The notes: a model not told the origin generated them from the letters alone. Numbered from the stretch's first letter, positions 52,986 through 62,869 are shown. The stretch is DNA of 64,000 nucleotides from Halosimplex pelagicum (GCF_013415905.1 NZ_CP058909.1:3844001-3908000), one strand, 5' to 3'. Program-made: numbers and translations.

Positions 52986-54347
52986 TCACTCGATCCAGAC
53001 GGTCTTGCGGTTGACGAACTCCTTCATCCCGGCTTCGGAGAGCTCGCGGCCGTAACCGGACTCCTTGACGCCGCCGAACGGGACTCGCGGGTCGGACTTG
53101 GTGAGCTGGTTGACGTAGACGCAGCCGGCGTCGATGCGGCGGGCGACCCGCTCGCCGCGCTCGCGGTCCGCGGTCCAGACACTCGCGCCGAGGCCGAACT
53201 CGGTGTCGTTGGCTCGCTCGACCGCCGCCGCTTCGTCGTCGACCTCGTAGACGGCGGCGACCGGCCCGAACAGCTCCTCGGAGTCGGCCGGACACCCCTC
53301 GGGCACGTCCGTCAGGACCGTCGGCGGGTAGTAGGCGCCCTCGCGGTCCATCGGCTCGCCGCCGGTGACGACCGTCGCGCCCGCCTCGACGCTGGCCGCG
53401 ACCTGGTCGTGGAGGTCCGCCACGAGGTCCTCGCGGGCCTGCGGGCCGACCTCGGTGTCCTCGTCCATCGGGTCGCCGACGGCGAGCGACTCGACCTCGT
53501 CGACGAAGCGGTCGAGGAAGTCGTCGTAGACGGCCGTGTGGACGACGAACCGCTTGGCGGCGATGCAGGACTGGCCGCCGTTGAGGTTGCGGGCCCACGC
53601 GCCGGTCTCGGCGGCGTCGTCGAGGTCGGCGTCGTCGAGGACGACGAACGGGTCGCTCCCGCCCAGTTCCAGTACCATCTTCTTCAGCTGGTCGCCGGCC
53701 GCCGAGGCGACGGCACGGCCCGCGGGGCCGCTCCCCGTCAGCGTCGCCGCGCGGACGCGGTCGTCGGCGACGATGTCGTCGACCAGGTCGGAGGGCGCGA
53801 GCACCGACTGGAAGACGCCTTCGGGGTAGCCCGCCTCTCGGAGGATCCCCTCGATGGCCTCGGCGCAGCCCGGGACGTTCGAGGCGTGTTTCAGCACGCC
53901 GACGTTCCCGGCGGTGAGATACGGCGCGAGGAATCGGAACACCTGCCAGAACGGGAAGTTCCACGGCATCACCGCGAGGACGACCCCCAGCGGCTCGTGG
54001 ACGGTCTCGACCTCGGTCCCCGGGGGACTCGGGTGGTGGTCGGCTTCGAGGTAGGCGTGGGCGTGTTCGGCGTAGTGATCGCAGACCCACGCGCACTTCT
54101 CGACCTCGGACTCGGCCTGGGATACCGGCTTGCCCATCTCCCGAGTCATCAGCTCCGCGTACTCGCGTTTGTCCTCCCGGAGCACGTCGGCGGCCGACGC
54201 GATCAGCTCCTCGCGCTCGGCCAGCGGTCGCTCGCGCCACTGCTCGAAGGCGCGCTGGGCGTCCGCGAGCGTCCGCTCGACGGCCGCCTCGCCGGCCGCC
54301 TCGTACGTCTCGATACGCTCGCCGGTCGCGGGGTTGACGACCTCCAT
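52986..54347 (-). CDS. NAD(P)-dependent aldehyde dehydrogenase (succinate-semialdehyde type)
   Basis: 453 residues. ALDH superfamily: catalytic Cys in GGQSCIAAKR, catalytic Glu in LELGGSDPF, cofactor loop MPWNFPFWQVF and the terminal PFGGVKESGYGRE. Best fits the succinate-semialdehyde dehydrogenase group of short ALDHs. It could serve as the 2-oxoglutarate semialdehyde dehydrogenase of the xylose route, but it is 14 kb from that locus and single, so this remains open. Start at ATG 54347, where the family sequence begins (MEVVNPATGE). Divergent from purD. Confidence 0.92.
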   Translation of the reverse strand: MEVVNPATGERIETYEAAGEAAVERTLADAQRAFEQWRERPLAEREELIASAADVLREDKREYAELMTREMGKPVSQAESEVEKCAWVCDHYAEHAHAYLEADHHPSPPGTEVETVHEPLGVVLAVMPWNFPFWQVFRFLAPYLTAGNVGVLKHASNVPGCAEAIEGILREAGYPEGVFQSVLAPSDLVDDIVADDRVRAATLTGSGPAGRAVASAAGDQLKKMVLELGGSDPFVVLDDADLDDAAETGAWARNLNGGQSCIAAKRFVVHTAVYDDFLDRFVDEVESLAVGDPMDEDTEVGPQAREDLVADLHDQVAASVEAGATVVTGGEPMDREGAYYPPTVLTDVPEGCPADSEELFGPVAAVYEVDDEAAAVERANDTEFGLGASVWTADRERGERVARRIDAGCVYVNQLTKSDPRVPFGGVKESGYGRELSEAGMKEFVNRKTVWIE

Positions 54348-54474
54348 GGCTGGTCGCACATCGACCGCGACGCACTTATTTGGGGGCCCCGGTTCGACCG
54401 CTTCCGCCCCGCTCGCGCGGATCGTATCGCTCGAAAGGCAACCTTTAGGCACCCACCGCGCCGGATATCCGAAT

Positions 54475-55788
54475 ATGACAGAGACAGTCCTGCTGGTGGG
54501 CGGCGGCGGTCGGGAGCACGCGGTCGCCCGCGCGCTCGGCGACTCGGACGCGGATCTGTACGCCTGCGCGGGCAACCGCAACCCGGGCATCGCCCGGCTG
54601 GCGGAGGGCTTCGAGTCGCTGGAGACGACGAACCCCTCGGCGGTCACCGCCTACGCCCGCGAGGTCGACGCCACGCTCGCGGTCGTCGGCCCCGAAGCCC
54701 CCCTCGCTGCGGGCGTCGCCGACGCGCTGGACGACGCGGGCGTCTACGCCTTCGGCCCGCGGGAGGCCGAGGCCCGCATCGAGACGGACAAGGCCTTCCA
54801 GCGCCGCTTCATGCGCGAACACGACATCCCCGGCTGTCCCGACTTCGAGACGTTCGAGGACATGGACGCCGCCGCCGAGTTCATCGACGAGTACGACGGC
54901 GACCTCGCCGTCAAGCCCGCCGGTCTCACCGGCGGCAAGGGCGTCCGCGTGACGGGCGACCAGATCACCAAGGCGGAGGCCAAGGAGTACGTCCGCGACT
55001 CGTCCTACGAGCGGATCGTCCTCGAAGAACGCCTCGTGGGCGAGGAGTTCACCGTCCAGGCGCTCGTGGCCAACGGCGAGGTCCGGGTCACCCCCGCAGT
55101 TCAGGACCACAAGCGCGCCTACGAGGGCGACGATGGGCCCAACACCGGCGGGATGGGGAGCTACTCCGACGCGACCCTGGAACTCCCGTTCATGGACGAG
55201 GACGACTACATGGAGGCCGTCGACGTGATCGAGGCCGTCGTCGACGCGCTGGACGGCTACAAGGGCGTCCTCTACGGGCAGTTCATGCTCACCAGCGAGG
55301 GCATCAAGGTCGTCGAGTTCAACGCCCGCTTCGGCGACCCCGAGGCGATGAACACGCTGCCAGTGCTCAACACGGGCTTCCTCGACGTGCTGACGGCGGC
55401 ACGCGACGGCGACGCGCTCCCGCAGCTATCGTTCGCCCCGAAGGCGACCGTCTGCAAGTACGCCGTCCCCGAGGGCTACCCGACCGATCCCGACAGCGGC
55501 GCGAAGGTCACCGTCGACGAGGAGAGCGCGGCCGCAGCGGCCGAGGGGACCGACGGCGAGGCGCTGCTGTACTACGCTTCGGTCGACGAGCGCGACGACG
55601 GCATCTACACGACCACCTCGCGGTCGTTCGCGGTCGTCGGCCTGGCCGACACGATCGAGGCCGCCGAGGCGATCGCCGAGGACGCTCTCGAAGCCGCGGG
55701 CGACGGCGTCCGCATCCGCCACGACATCGGCAAACCCGACCTGGTCCAGCAGCGCATCGACCACGTCGCCGAACTCCGCGGCGAGTGA
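54475..55788 (+). CDS. purD: Phosphoribosylamine-glycine ligase
   Basis: 437 residues. GAR synthetase of purine synthesis, with the N-terminal VLLVGGGGREHA phosphate loop, ATP-grasp signature KPAGLTGGKGVRV, and NARFGDPEAM. Complete and unremarkable. The TTTAGG element about 33 nt before the ATG is a possible TATA box. Divergent from the aldehyde dehydrogenase; convergent with the halocyanin gene. Confidence 0.97.
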   Translation: MTETVLLVGGGGREHAVARALGDSDADLYACAGNRNPGIARLAEGFESLETTNPSAVTAYAREVDATLAVVGPEAPLAAGVADALDDAGVYAFGPREAEARIETDKAFQRRFMREHDIPGCPDFETFEDMDAAAEFIDEYDGDLAVKPAGLTGGKGVRVTGDQITKAEAKEYVRDSSYERIVLEERLVGEEFTVQALVANGEVRVTPAVQDHKRAYEGDDGPNTGGMGSYSDATLELPFMDEDDYMEAVDVIEAVVDALDGYKGVLYGQFMLTSEGIKVVEFNARFGDPEAMNTLPVLNTGFLDVLTAARDGDALPQLSFAPKATVCKYAVPEGYPTDPDSGAKVTVDEESAAAAAEGTDGEALLYYASVDERDDGIYTTTSRSFAVVGLADTIEAAEAIAEDALEAAGDGVRIRHDIGKPDLVQQRIDHVAELRGE

Positions 55789-55839
55789 CGCGGACCGAAA
55801 AATAACCGCAACAACTGCGCTCCGGCCGATATCCCGCTC

Positions 55840-56349
55840 TTACTCGACGGAGATGCCGCCTTTCATGCCGGTCGTTTCGTGGGGTCCGCAGTAGTAGGTG
55901 TAGATACCGGTCGTCTCCAGCGTGACCGAGTACGTCTCGCCCTCGTCGACCGGTTCCATCTCGCTGCCCTCCGTCCCGTCAAGGGAACCGCCCTCGGGCT
56001 GGCTCTCGGGCTTGACGTTGTGCGTCGGCGACTCGAACTCGAAGTTGACCGTGGTTCCCGAGTCGACGCGCAGGTACACCGGATCGTACGCGAGGCTCCC
56101 GTCCGGCCCGACCGCGACCGTGACCTCGCTCTGGCCCCGGGCGTCCTGGCTGGTGTCCCCCTGCGCGTCGTCGAGGTACGAGGGCCAGGAGGGCGCGCTA
56201 CCGCCGTCGCCACCGTCCGTGGCTGTCCCGCCGCCGCCGTCGCCGCCGTCACCGCCGCTCGTCTCAGTCGAGCATCCCGCGAGCACGCCCGCGGTCGCCA
56301 TCGCTCCGATACCACCGAGCAGCCGTCGACGTCGGATTCCGTCGGTCAT
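55840..56349 (-). CDS. Halocyanin-like blue copper lipoprotein
   Basis: 169 residues. Tat signal with an RRRRLLGG run and lipobox LAGCS, an acidic Gly linker, then a plastocyanin fold. The type I copper ligands are seen: His in PTHNV, and Cys, His and Met in YYCGPHETTGM. A membrane-anchored small electron carrier on the outer face. It lies beside the copper-exporting ATPase, the natural genomic partner. Start is ATG 56349, 5 residues before the Tat arginines. Confidence 0.93.
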   Translation of the reverse strand: MTDGIRRRRLLGGIGAMATAGVLAGCSTETSGGDGGDGGGGTATDGGDGGSAPSWPSYLDDAQGDTSQDARGQSEVTVAVGPDGSLAYDPVYLRVDSGTTVNFEFESPTHNVKPESQPEGGSLDGTEGSEMEPVDEGETYSVTLETTGIYTYYCGPHETTGMKGGISVE

Positions 56350-56494
56350 GTCGCAACCGAATCCTTGGGACCCCACCGAAAAGAGGGTTCGCAATGCAGA
56401 CCGTGATAGACCGTTTCGATGCGCTCAGTCGCGCGAAACCGTCCAGTCTGGCCGAACCGGTTCGGCCGGACGAGGGGACCTCGCGACGGTCTCC

Positions 56495-59173
56495 TCAGCG
56501 GAGGAAGCCGAGCAGTTCGTAGTCGTGGTCGGGCTCGTAGCGGCGGAACAGCAGGCTGTTGGTCAGCACGGAGACGCTGGAGATCGCCATCGCCGCGGCC
56601 GCCAGCACCGGCTGGAGCAGCCCCAGCGAGGCCAGTGGGATCATCGCGGTGTTGTAGCCCAGCGCCCAGAAGAGGTTCTGCTTGATCTTCGCGAGGGTCC
56701 CCTCCGAGACGCGGACGGCCTTGACCACGTCCAGCGGGTCCGAGCGCATCAGCGTCACGTCGGCGGCCTCGATGGCCACGTCGGTGCCGCTCCCGATGGC
56801 GCAGCCGACGAACGCCGTCGCGAGCGCCGGCGCGTCGTTGACGCCGTCGCCGACCATCATCACGCGCCGGCCCTCCGACTGGAGGTCGTCGACCGCGTCG
56901 GCCTTGTCCTCGGGGAGGACGCTCGCCATCACGTTCCCGGGGTCGATCCCCACGCGCTCGGCGACGGCCTCGGCGGTCCGCTCGTTGTCGCCGGTGATCA
57001 GCCACACGTCGGTCCCGCGCTCGCGGAGTTCGCTGACGGCCGCCTCGGCCGACTCCTTGACCGTGTCGGCGTCGGCGACCACGCCGAGCAGGCGGTAGTC
57101 GCGGCCGGTCGCGTCGGCGCTCGTCCCATCGGCGCCGTCCCCGTCGGCGAGCGCGACCAGCATCGCGGTCTTGCCCTCGCGTTCGAGCCGGTCCATCGCC
57201 TCGTCGGCCGGCGCCACGTCGACGCTGGCATCGCGCAGGAGCTTCCGGTTGCCCATGAGGACGCGGCCGTGGCTCGTCGTCGCCTTCACGCCCTGTCCGG
57301 GGACGTTCTCGAACTCGTCGGCGTCCTCGACCTCGATACCGCGCTCGCGGGCGCCCTCGACGATGGCCTCGGCGAGCGGGTGTTCGCTGCCGGACTCGGC
57401 GCTCGCGGCGACTTCGAGGACGAACTCCTCGGTGGCTTCGGGGTCGGCCAGGGCGCCGCCGTCGGTCGCCGCGTCGCCGCCCCCGGGCGCGTCACCCGCG
57501 ACGCTTCCGCGGTCGGTGGCGGGCAGCGCGACCACGTCGGTCAGCTCCATCTCGCCCTCCGTGAGCGTCCCGGTCTTGTCGAAGACGACGGTGTCCACGT
57601 CGCGGACCCGTTCGAGGATGTCGCCGCCCTCGAAGAGGACGCCGTTCTGGGCGCCGATCGTGGTCCCGACCATCGTCGCCGCGGGCGTCGCCAGCCCGAG
57701 CGCGCAGGGACAGGCGATCAGCACCGCCGACGCGAACACGACCACCGCGAACTCGAAGACGCCCACGGCCGCGGGGCCGCCCGCGGCGAGTCCCCACACC
57801 GGCAGGGCGTCGACGAACCCGGCCAGCGCCACCGGGAACGCGTACCAGACGCCGCCCCAGAACAGCGCGTTGGCGATGACCGCCGGGACGAAGTACGAGG
57901 AGATGCGGTCGGCGACGTTCTGGATCTCCGGCTGGCGGCTCTGGGCGTCCTTGACGCGGTCGACGATCTGCTGGATCGCCGTCTCCTCGCCGACCTTCGT
58001 CGCCTCGACGACGAGCACGCCGTTCTGGTTGACGGTCGACCCGATCACCTCGTCGCCGGGCTCCTTCGAGACGGGAACCGACTCGCCGGTAACCATCGAC
58101 TCGTCGACCGCGCTGTCGCCGTCGACCACCTCGGCGTCGGTCGGGACCTTCTCGCCCGGCCGGACTTTCAGCCGGTCGCCGACCTCGACCTCCGAGAGCG
58201 GGACCTCCTCCTCGCTGCCGTCCTCGCGGACGAGCGTCGCGGTGTCGGCCTCCATCTCCAGCAGCGAGCGGATCGCCTCGGAGGCCTGGCCCTTCGAGCG
58301 CGCTTCGAGGTAGTTGCCCAGCGTGATGAACACCAAGATCAGGGCCGCGGTGTCGAAGTACAGCCCCTCGCCGGGGAACCCGAGCAGTCGCGCGACGGAG
58401 TAGAGGTAGGCGGTCGACGAGCCCAGGGCGATCAGCACGTCCATGTTCGCCGTCCGGTTCTTGACGACCGCTTTGTAGGAGTTCTCGTAGAACTCCTTGC
58501 CCAGCGCGTACTGGACGGGCGTCGCGAGCGCGAACGCGACCCAGCCGAGCGGGACCCCCTCGAACGTCGCGTCCATCCACCCGGGCGCGAAGAGGTGGCC
58601 GGCCATCATCGCCAGCAGCGGCAGCGACAGCGCCGCGCCGAAGAGCGTCAGATTCCGCTGGCGTCGGATCTCGGCGTCGCGCGCGGCCTGCTGCGGATCG
58701 GTCGATGACTCGCCGCTCTCACCGCCCGCTCCGCCCCCGTCGCCGCTCTCGTCCTCGCGGACCGGCGAGTAGCCGGCGTCCTCGATGGCGCCGTAGATGT
58801 CGTCCAGCGACGCCTCGGCGGGGTTGTAGGTCACCGTCCCCTCGTCCGTGGCGTAGTTCACGTCCGCGTCGACGACACCGGGCGTGTCCAGCAGCGCCGA
58901 CTCGTTGGTCTCCGCGCAGTTCGCACACGACATATCCGTGATCCCCACGGAGACCGTCTCGCTGGCCGCCTCGTAGCCCGCGTCCTCGATGGCGTCGTAG
59001 ATCTCCCGGAGCGAGGTCTCCTCGGGGTCGTACGCGACACTCCCCTCGTCGGTCGCGTAGTTGGCGTCCACCTCCGAGACGCCCGCCAGCGAGCCCACGC
59101 GCTCCTCGATGGTTTGCGAGCAGTTCGCGCAGCTCATCCCCTGTAGCTGAAGTCGTATCGTGCGCTCGCTCAT
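56495..59173 (-). CDS. copA: Copper-translocating P1B-type ATPase
   Basis: 892 residues. Two N-terminal heavy-metal domains (MSCANC at about 14-19 and 81-86), eight predicted membrane segments, the metal-site CPC (C488-P-C490, ACPCALGL), phosphorylation site D532 in DKTGTLTEG, and MVGDGVNDAPAL near the end. Exports Cu+ from the cytoplasm. Inter-domain Gly/Asp-rich insert typical of haloarchaea. 145 bp upstream of the halocyanin gene on the same strand. A copper-responsive regulator candidate lies at 61474. Confidence 0.96.
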   Translation of the reverse strand: MSERTIRLQLQGMSCANCSQTIEERVGSLAGVSEVDANYATDEGSVAYDPEETSLREIYDAIEDAGYEAASETVSVGITDMSCANCAETNESALLDTPGVVDADVNYATDEGTVTYNPAEASLDDIYGAIEDAGYSPVREDESGDGGGAGGESGESSTDPQQAARDAEIRRQRNLTLFGAALSLPLLAMMAGHLFAPGWMDATFEGVPLGWVAFALATPVQYALGKEFYENSYKAVVKNRTANMDVLIALGSSTAYLYSVARLLGFPGEGLYFDTAALILVFITLGNYLEARSKGQASEAIRSLLEMEADTATLVREDGSEEEVPLSEVEVGDRLKVRPGEKVPTDAEVVDGDSAVDESMVTGESVPVSKEPGDEVIGSTVNQNGVLVVEATKVGEETAIQQIVDRVKDAQSRQPEIQNVADRISSYFVPAVIANALFWGGVWYAFPVALAGFVDALPVWGLAAGGPAAVGVFEFAVVVFASAVLIACPCALGLATPAATMVGTTIGAQNGVLFEGGDILERVRDVDTVVFDKTGTLTEGEMELTDVVALPATDRGSVAGDAPGGGDAATDGGALADPEATEEFVLEVAASAESGSEHPLAEAIVEGARERGIEVEDADEFENVPGQGVKATTSHGRVLMGNRKLLRDASVDVAPADEAMDRLEREGKTAMLVALADGDGADGTSADATGRDYRLLGVVADADTVKESAEAAVSELRERGTDVWLITGDNERTAEAVAERVGIDPGNVMASVLPEDKADAVDDLQSEGRRVMMVGDGVNDAPALATAFVGCAIGSGTDVAIEAADVTLMRSDPLDVVKAVRVSEGTLAKIKQNLFWALGYNTAMIPLASLGLLQPVLAAAAMAISSVSVLTNSLLFRRYEPDHDYELLGFLR

Positions 59174-59289
59174 GTTGGATCTAGATAGGGGCTACCCGTT
59201 CATGCGGTTTGTCCCTGTGTTTCGAAAGTACAGATGACGGTAGTTTTTCGATCCCAACCTATCTGGACGCCGATCTAGCGGTCCGAACG

Positions 59290-59754
59290 TCAGTCCACCC
59301 GTCGTGTGTACGTCACCTGTTTCGGTTCGAACCCGTTGTCCTCGTAGAACCGGCGGGCGCCGTCGTTGCCCCACTCGCAGGAGACCTCGACGTAGTCGAC
59401 GCCGCGGCCGCGGGCGATCCGCTCGACGGCGTCGAGGGCGTCGCTGCCGTGGCCTTCGTCCCGGTGGTCCGGCGCAACGTACAGGTCGACGATGTCGAGG
59501 TACATCGAGTGCGTCCGGGAGGGGTGTTCGCCCTCGCAGACGAGCACGTAGCCGACCTCGGTCCCCTCGACGGCGAGCAAGTAGACCGTCGTATCCTCGC
59601 TGTCGAGCAGTCTCTCGAACCCGGCCTCGGCGGGCTCGGGGTCGTCGTAGGCGATCTCGTTCAGGTCGTCGTACGGTTCCATCCCGGTCGCGAGCGCGTA
59701 CCAGTACTCGGCGAGGGATTCCACGTCCTCGCGGGTCGCTTCGACGAGGTCCAT
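59290..59754 (-). CDS. GNAT-family N-acetyltransferase
   Basis: 154 residues. Acetyl-CoA binding loop in DHRDEGHGSDAL, preceded by a strand (LDIVDLYVAPD) and followed by the EVSCEWGNDGARRFYEDNGF motif typical of GNAT. Acts on small molecules or proteins; the acceptor is unknown. Start at ATG 59754 (MDLVEATRED). Stands alone between copA and a long gap. Confidence 0.9.
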   Translation of the reverse strand: MDLVEATREDVESLAEYWYALATGMEPYDDLNEIAYDDPEPAEAGFERLLDSEDTTVYLLAVEGTEVGYVLVCEGEHPSRTHSMYLDIVDLYVAPDHRDEGHGSDALDAVERIARGRGVDYVEVSCEWGNDGARRFYEDNGFEPKQVTYTRRVD

Positions 59755-60309
59755 ACGCGGCCGACAGTCCGGTCGTAGTTACGATTTGCGCCGGTCCGAG
59801 AACGGGTCCCACGACCGTCCGCGGTCCTGTGGAGTCGCAAACACTTAGTGGCCCGTCCGAATACGTCGGCCCACAGTGGTCTTCGGCTCGAGGTCGGGCC
59901 GCGTTCGCCGCGCCGCGTCGGTCGTCGACGGCAGCGACGACTGACGGGCAGGGAACGGCTCCGACCGGCTCGCCGTCCGTAGGCCGTCGGATCTTCGCTT
60001 CGGCCCGCACAGAAGCGGGACGGGTCCAGGGCGGTCACGCAGACGGCACCCGGCGCCGCGCTCCGCGGACAGCCGAGGGTGCGTTCTTCGGTCCTATCGA
60101 GTCCCCGAGGCGCGGCTCTGAGTCGGTCGACGCACGCCAGCCCTGCCGACAATCCGAATGCCACGCCACACACGCCCGCGACCGCACAGTCCCGACGACC
60201 ACCCGATCGCACGAAGCCCGACGACCCGACGACCCCTCCCGCACCGCTCGCACGTTCGCGGCCGTTCTGTCCACCGACCGCAACTCCGCGCCCGAACGGA
60301 GAGTCGCCG
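59755..60309. other. 555-bp gap without a supported gene
   Basis: The reading frame of the downstream methyltransferase stays open through part of this gap, but the encoded segment is Pro/Arg/Thr-rich and unlike the family, so I leave it out. No repeats or strong promoter elements stand out. Confidence 0.45.
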
Positions 60310-61452
60310 ATGACCCCTCGACGGGAGCCGCTGGTCCTCGGGTCGCGAACCGACGCCGGTCCGGACCGCTTCGAGTTCCACACCGTCGACGGCGTCGACG
60401 CGCCCGACGCGTTCTGTCCCGGCGAATTGCTCGCGCTCGAACACCTCTGGGAGCGCGACCTCGGCCGACTCCGCACGGTCGACGCCCGCTACGGCGTCCT
60501 CGGCATCGTTCTCGCCGAACGAGCGACGAGCGTCCGGATGACCGCTTCGAGCGCCCGCGCGGCCGCGCTCTGCGAGCGCAACGCCGCCGAGAACGGCGTC
60601 GACGCGACCGTCGAACTCGCGACCGGCCTCGCGTCGGTCGACGGCCCGCCCGCCCACTCGTTCGACACCGTCGCTTTCGTTCCCGAACCGTACACCCCGA
60701 TCGAGATCGGGGTCAGACGCATCTGCTCGGCGCTCGCATCGCTCGCGAGCGACGGCGCGCTCTTTCTCGCCGCGAAGCCCGAGACCGGACTCGGCCGGTA
60801 CGAGGACGCGCTGGACGACGCGGCGTCGACCGTCGAGACGGTCGCCGAGCGCGACGGCTGGACGCTCCTGCGCGCGACCGGATCGCGGACCGCCGACGGC
60901 GGCCGTCCCGACCCGCCGTTCGATCGGTTCGAGGCGACCGTCGACGGGATCGACCTGACCCTCGTCACCGCGCCAGGCCTGTTCGCCGCCGGCGGCCTCG
61001 ACCACGGAACGCGCCTGCTCGCGGAGACCGCCGCCGTCGCCGACGGGGACAGGGTACTGGACCTCTGCTGCGGCTACGGCCCGCTCGCGGCCTACGCCGG
61101 GTGCGTCGCCGACTGCTCGGTGTGGGCCAGCGACGACGACGCGCTCGCGACCGCCTGCGCCGAGCGGACGCTCGCCGCGAACGGCGTCGACGGCCGCGTC
61201 GTCACCGCCGACTGCGTCGCCGGCGTCGCCGACCGGACGTTCGACGCGGTGCTCTGCAACCCGCCGACCCACGCCGGAAGCGGCGTCCTCGCCGAGCTGT
61301 TCCGCGGTGCGGCCGACGTGCTCGCGCCGGACGGCCGCTGCTGGGTCGTCCACCATCGCGCGCTCGATCTGTCGGACCCGCTCGCCGCGTTCGGGCGCGT
61401 CGAGACGGTCGCGACCGGCGAGGAACACGTCGTGCGACTCGCGCGACGCTGA
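60310..61452 (+). CDS. RsmC-like class I SAM methyltransferase
   Basis: 380 residues with two halves: an N-terminal degenerate methyltransferase-like domain (about 1-200) and a C-terminal active one with the SAM loop DLCCGYGPLA and the catalytic NPPT (CNPPTHAG). This is the RsmC/RlmG layout, which makes m2G in rRNA; the haloarchaeal protein may modify 16S rRNA. Start at ATG 60310 as the first credible one. Convergent with the Lrp/TRASH regulator. Confidence 0.85.
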   Translation: MTPRREPLVLGSRTDAGPDRFEFHTVDGVDAPDAFCPGELLALEHLWERDLGRLRTVDARYGVLGIVLAERATSVRMTASSARAAALCERNAAENGVDATVELATGLASVDGPPAHSFDTVAFVPEPYTPIEIGVRRICSALASLASDGALFLAAKPETGLGRYEDALDDAASTVETVAERDGWTLLRATGSRTADGGRPDPPFDRFEATVDGIDLTLVTAPGLFAAGGLDHGTRLLAETAAVADGDRVLDLCCGYGPLAAYAGCVADCSVWASDDDALATACAERTLAANGVDGRVVTADCVAGVADRTFDAVLCNPPTHAGSGVLAELFRGAADVLAPDGRCWVVHHRALDLSDPLAAFGRVETVATGEEHVVRLARR

Positions 61453-61473
61453 GAGCGGACCGGACGACTCGAA

Positions 61474-62070
61474 TCAGCCCTCGGCGCCCTCTCGCAGCTC
61501 CTCGTACATCTCGACGAAGGAGGCCTCGCAGGACTCACAGCAGAAGTGGTAGGTCTCGCCGTCGAGCTCGCGGGTCTCGCCCTCGGGGGTGACGGTGTTG
61601 CCGCACTCGTCGCAGGTCAGCGCGAGTTCGGCCTCGGCGACGGAGGGGTTCCACGACCGATCCGACAGCAGCGACACCTCGTAGTCTCGCACGTCCTCCA
61701 TCGCGACCGTCGAGTCGAGCAGCGAGAGCACGTCGCCATCGGGGACGGTCGCGGTGAAGACGACGCGCTCCTCGGCGGTGGTGAAGACGTGTTCGACGGC
61801 GTCGGCGTCCCCGAGCGAGTCCGCGACCGCCGAGGCGGCCCGCGGGGCGACGTTCAGGGTCACGAGCACGGGCGCGCCCTCGCGGAGCTTCGAGCGGTCG
61901 ACGTCGAGGGTGAACCCGCGGATGACGCCCAGGTCTTCGAGACGCTCGACGCGGTCGGCGACCGCGGGCGGCGAGAGGTCGACGACATCGGCGATGTCGC
62001 GCCAGGAGCGGCGGGCGTCGTCGAGCAGGAGTCCGAGGATCGTCCGGTCGGTGTCGTCAAGGTCGCGCAT
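61474..62070 (-). CDS. Lrp/AsnC-type regulator with C-terminal TRASH metal-sensing domain
   Basis: 198 residues. Winged HTH of the Lrp class (about 1-60; LSPPAVADRVERL recognition part), RAM-like sheet domain (about 65-140), and a C-terminal TRASH domain: CDECGN...CCESC (Cys pairs at about 153-156 and 179-182). HTH-TRASH proteins regulate copper genes in Halobacterium and Sulfolobus. Proximity to copA and halocyanin (2.3 kb) makes copper control likely. Convergent with the methyltransferase gene. Confidence 0.9.
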   Translation of the reverse strand: MRDLDDTDRTILGLLLDDARRSWRDIADVVDLSPPAVADRVERLEDLGVIRGFTLDVDRSKLREGAPVLVTLNVAPRAASAVADSLGDADAVEHVFTTAEERVVFTATVPDGDVLSLLDSTVAMEDVRDYEVSLLSDRSWNPSVAEAELALTCDECGNTVTPEGETRELDGETYHFCCESCEASFVEMYEELREGAEG

Positions 62071-62167
62071 ACGACGGACGAGCGGCGCCCGGGGGAAACT
62101 GGTTTCGGCCGTTCGGCCCGCGGCGGGGCCGGGCGCGTCATAGCGGCGGACGCGGCTGGAGACCGTC

Positions 62168-62863
62168 TCAGACCGCGCCGCTCGCGCTCTCGGTTGTCTC
62201 CTCGGGGGCGCCGACGAAGATGGTCCCGGCGACGCCGTCGGGGAGCGAGACGGTCTCGGCGGCCTCGACGAGCGCGACGGTCACCATCCCGATGGGCGCG
62301 ACCTCCTCGACGACGAGCTCGGTGCCGGGCGTGATGCCGGCCTCGTCGAGGTAGGCCAGCTCCTCGGAGTCGCGGTCGCGGACGCGGCGGACGACGACGG
62401 TCTCGCCCTCGGCGCACTCGTCGAGCGTGTGGCCGGCGGTCTCGTCGACCGGGTCGAGCGCGTCGGTCGGGATCGGGTCCCCGTGGGGGTCGACGACGGG
62501 GTCGTCGAGCATCGCCGCGACCCGCCGCTCGAACTCCTCGCTGATGTGGTGTTCGAGCCGGTCGGCCTCGTCGTGGACCTCCGCCCAGTCGTAGCCCAAC
62601 TCCTCCGTGAGATAGGTCTCCAGCAGCCGGTGGTGCCGGACGACTTCCAGCGCCACGGTCTCCCCCTCGGGCGTCAGGCGGACGCCCTTGTACTTCTCGC
62701 GCTCCACGAGCTCGCGCTCCTCCAGTTTCTCCATCATACTGGTCGCCGTCGGCGCCGTCACGTCCAGCAACTCCGCGATGCGCGAGGTGGCGACCGGCTC
62801 CTCGCCCTCCCGCTGGAGCTCGTAGATCGCCTTCAGGTAATCCTCCATCTTGGCGCTGAGCAT
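62168..62863 (-). CDS. DtxR-family metal-dependent transcriptional regulator
   Basis: 231 residues. N-terminal winged HTH (about 1-65; MEDYLKAIYEL, VTAPTATSMMEKL), the metal-binding dimerisation domain (about 66-140; HHRLLETYL and DEADRLEHHISEE), and a C-terminal FeoA-like SH3 domain (about 150-220). Controls iron or manganese uptake, or both. ATG 62863 is chosen; a GTG one codon upstream is also possible. A perfect palindrome lies 6 nt upstream (62870-62889), pointing to autoregulation. Confidence 0.93.
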   Translation of the reverse strand: MLSAKMEDYLKAIYELQREGEEPVATSRIAELLDVTAPTATSMMEKLEERELVEREKYKGVRLTPEGETVALEVVRHHRLLETYLTEELGYDWAEVHDEADRLEHHISEEFERRVAAMLDDPVVDPHGDPIPTDALDPVDETAGHTLDECAEGETVVVRRVRDRDSEELAYLDEAGITPGTELVVEEVAPIGMVTVALVEAAETVSLPDGVAGTIFVGAPEETTESASGAV

Positions 62864-62869
62864 CACACG

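Noticed and set aside
52986..54347. Aldehyde dehydrogenase as a certain member of the xylose pathway
   Set aside because: It is far from the locus and matches the general succinate-semialdehyde dehydrogenase group; assigning it to 2-oxoglutarate semialdehyde would be guesswork.
50413..54375. 1300-codon open frame in a different phase across the DUF255 and aldehyde dehydrogenase genes
   Set aside because: Arg-rich shadow with no motifs; both real genes on the same strand have full signatures.
51948..55805. Long plus-strand open frame opposite DUF255 and aldehyde dehydrogenase, running over purD in another phase
   Set aside because: Composition is Arg/Gly/Val repeats typical of shadows; purD is the supported gene.
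60079..60309. N-terminal extension of the RsmC-like methyltransferase
   Set aside because: The extension is Pro/Thr/Arg-rich, unlike the family and unlike acidic haloarchaeal proteins; ATG at 60310 gives a normal start.
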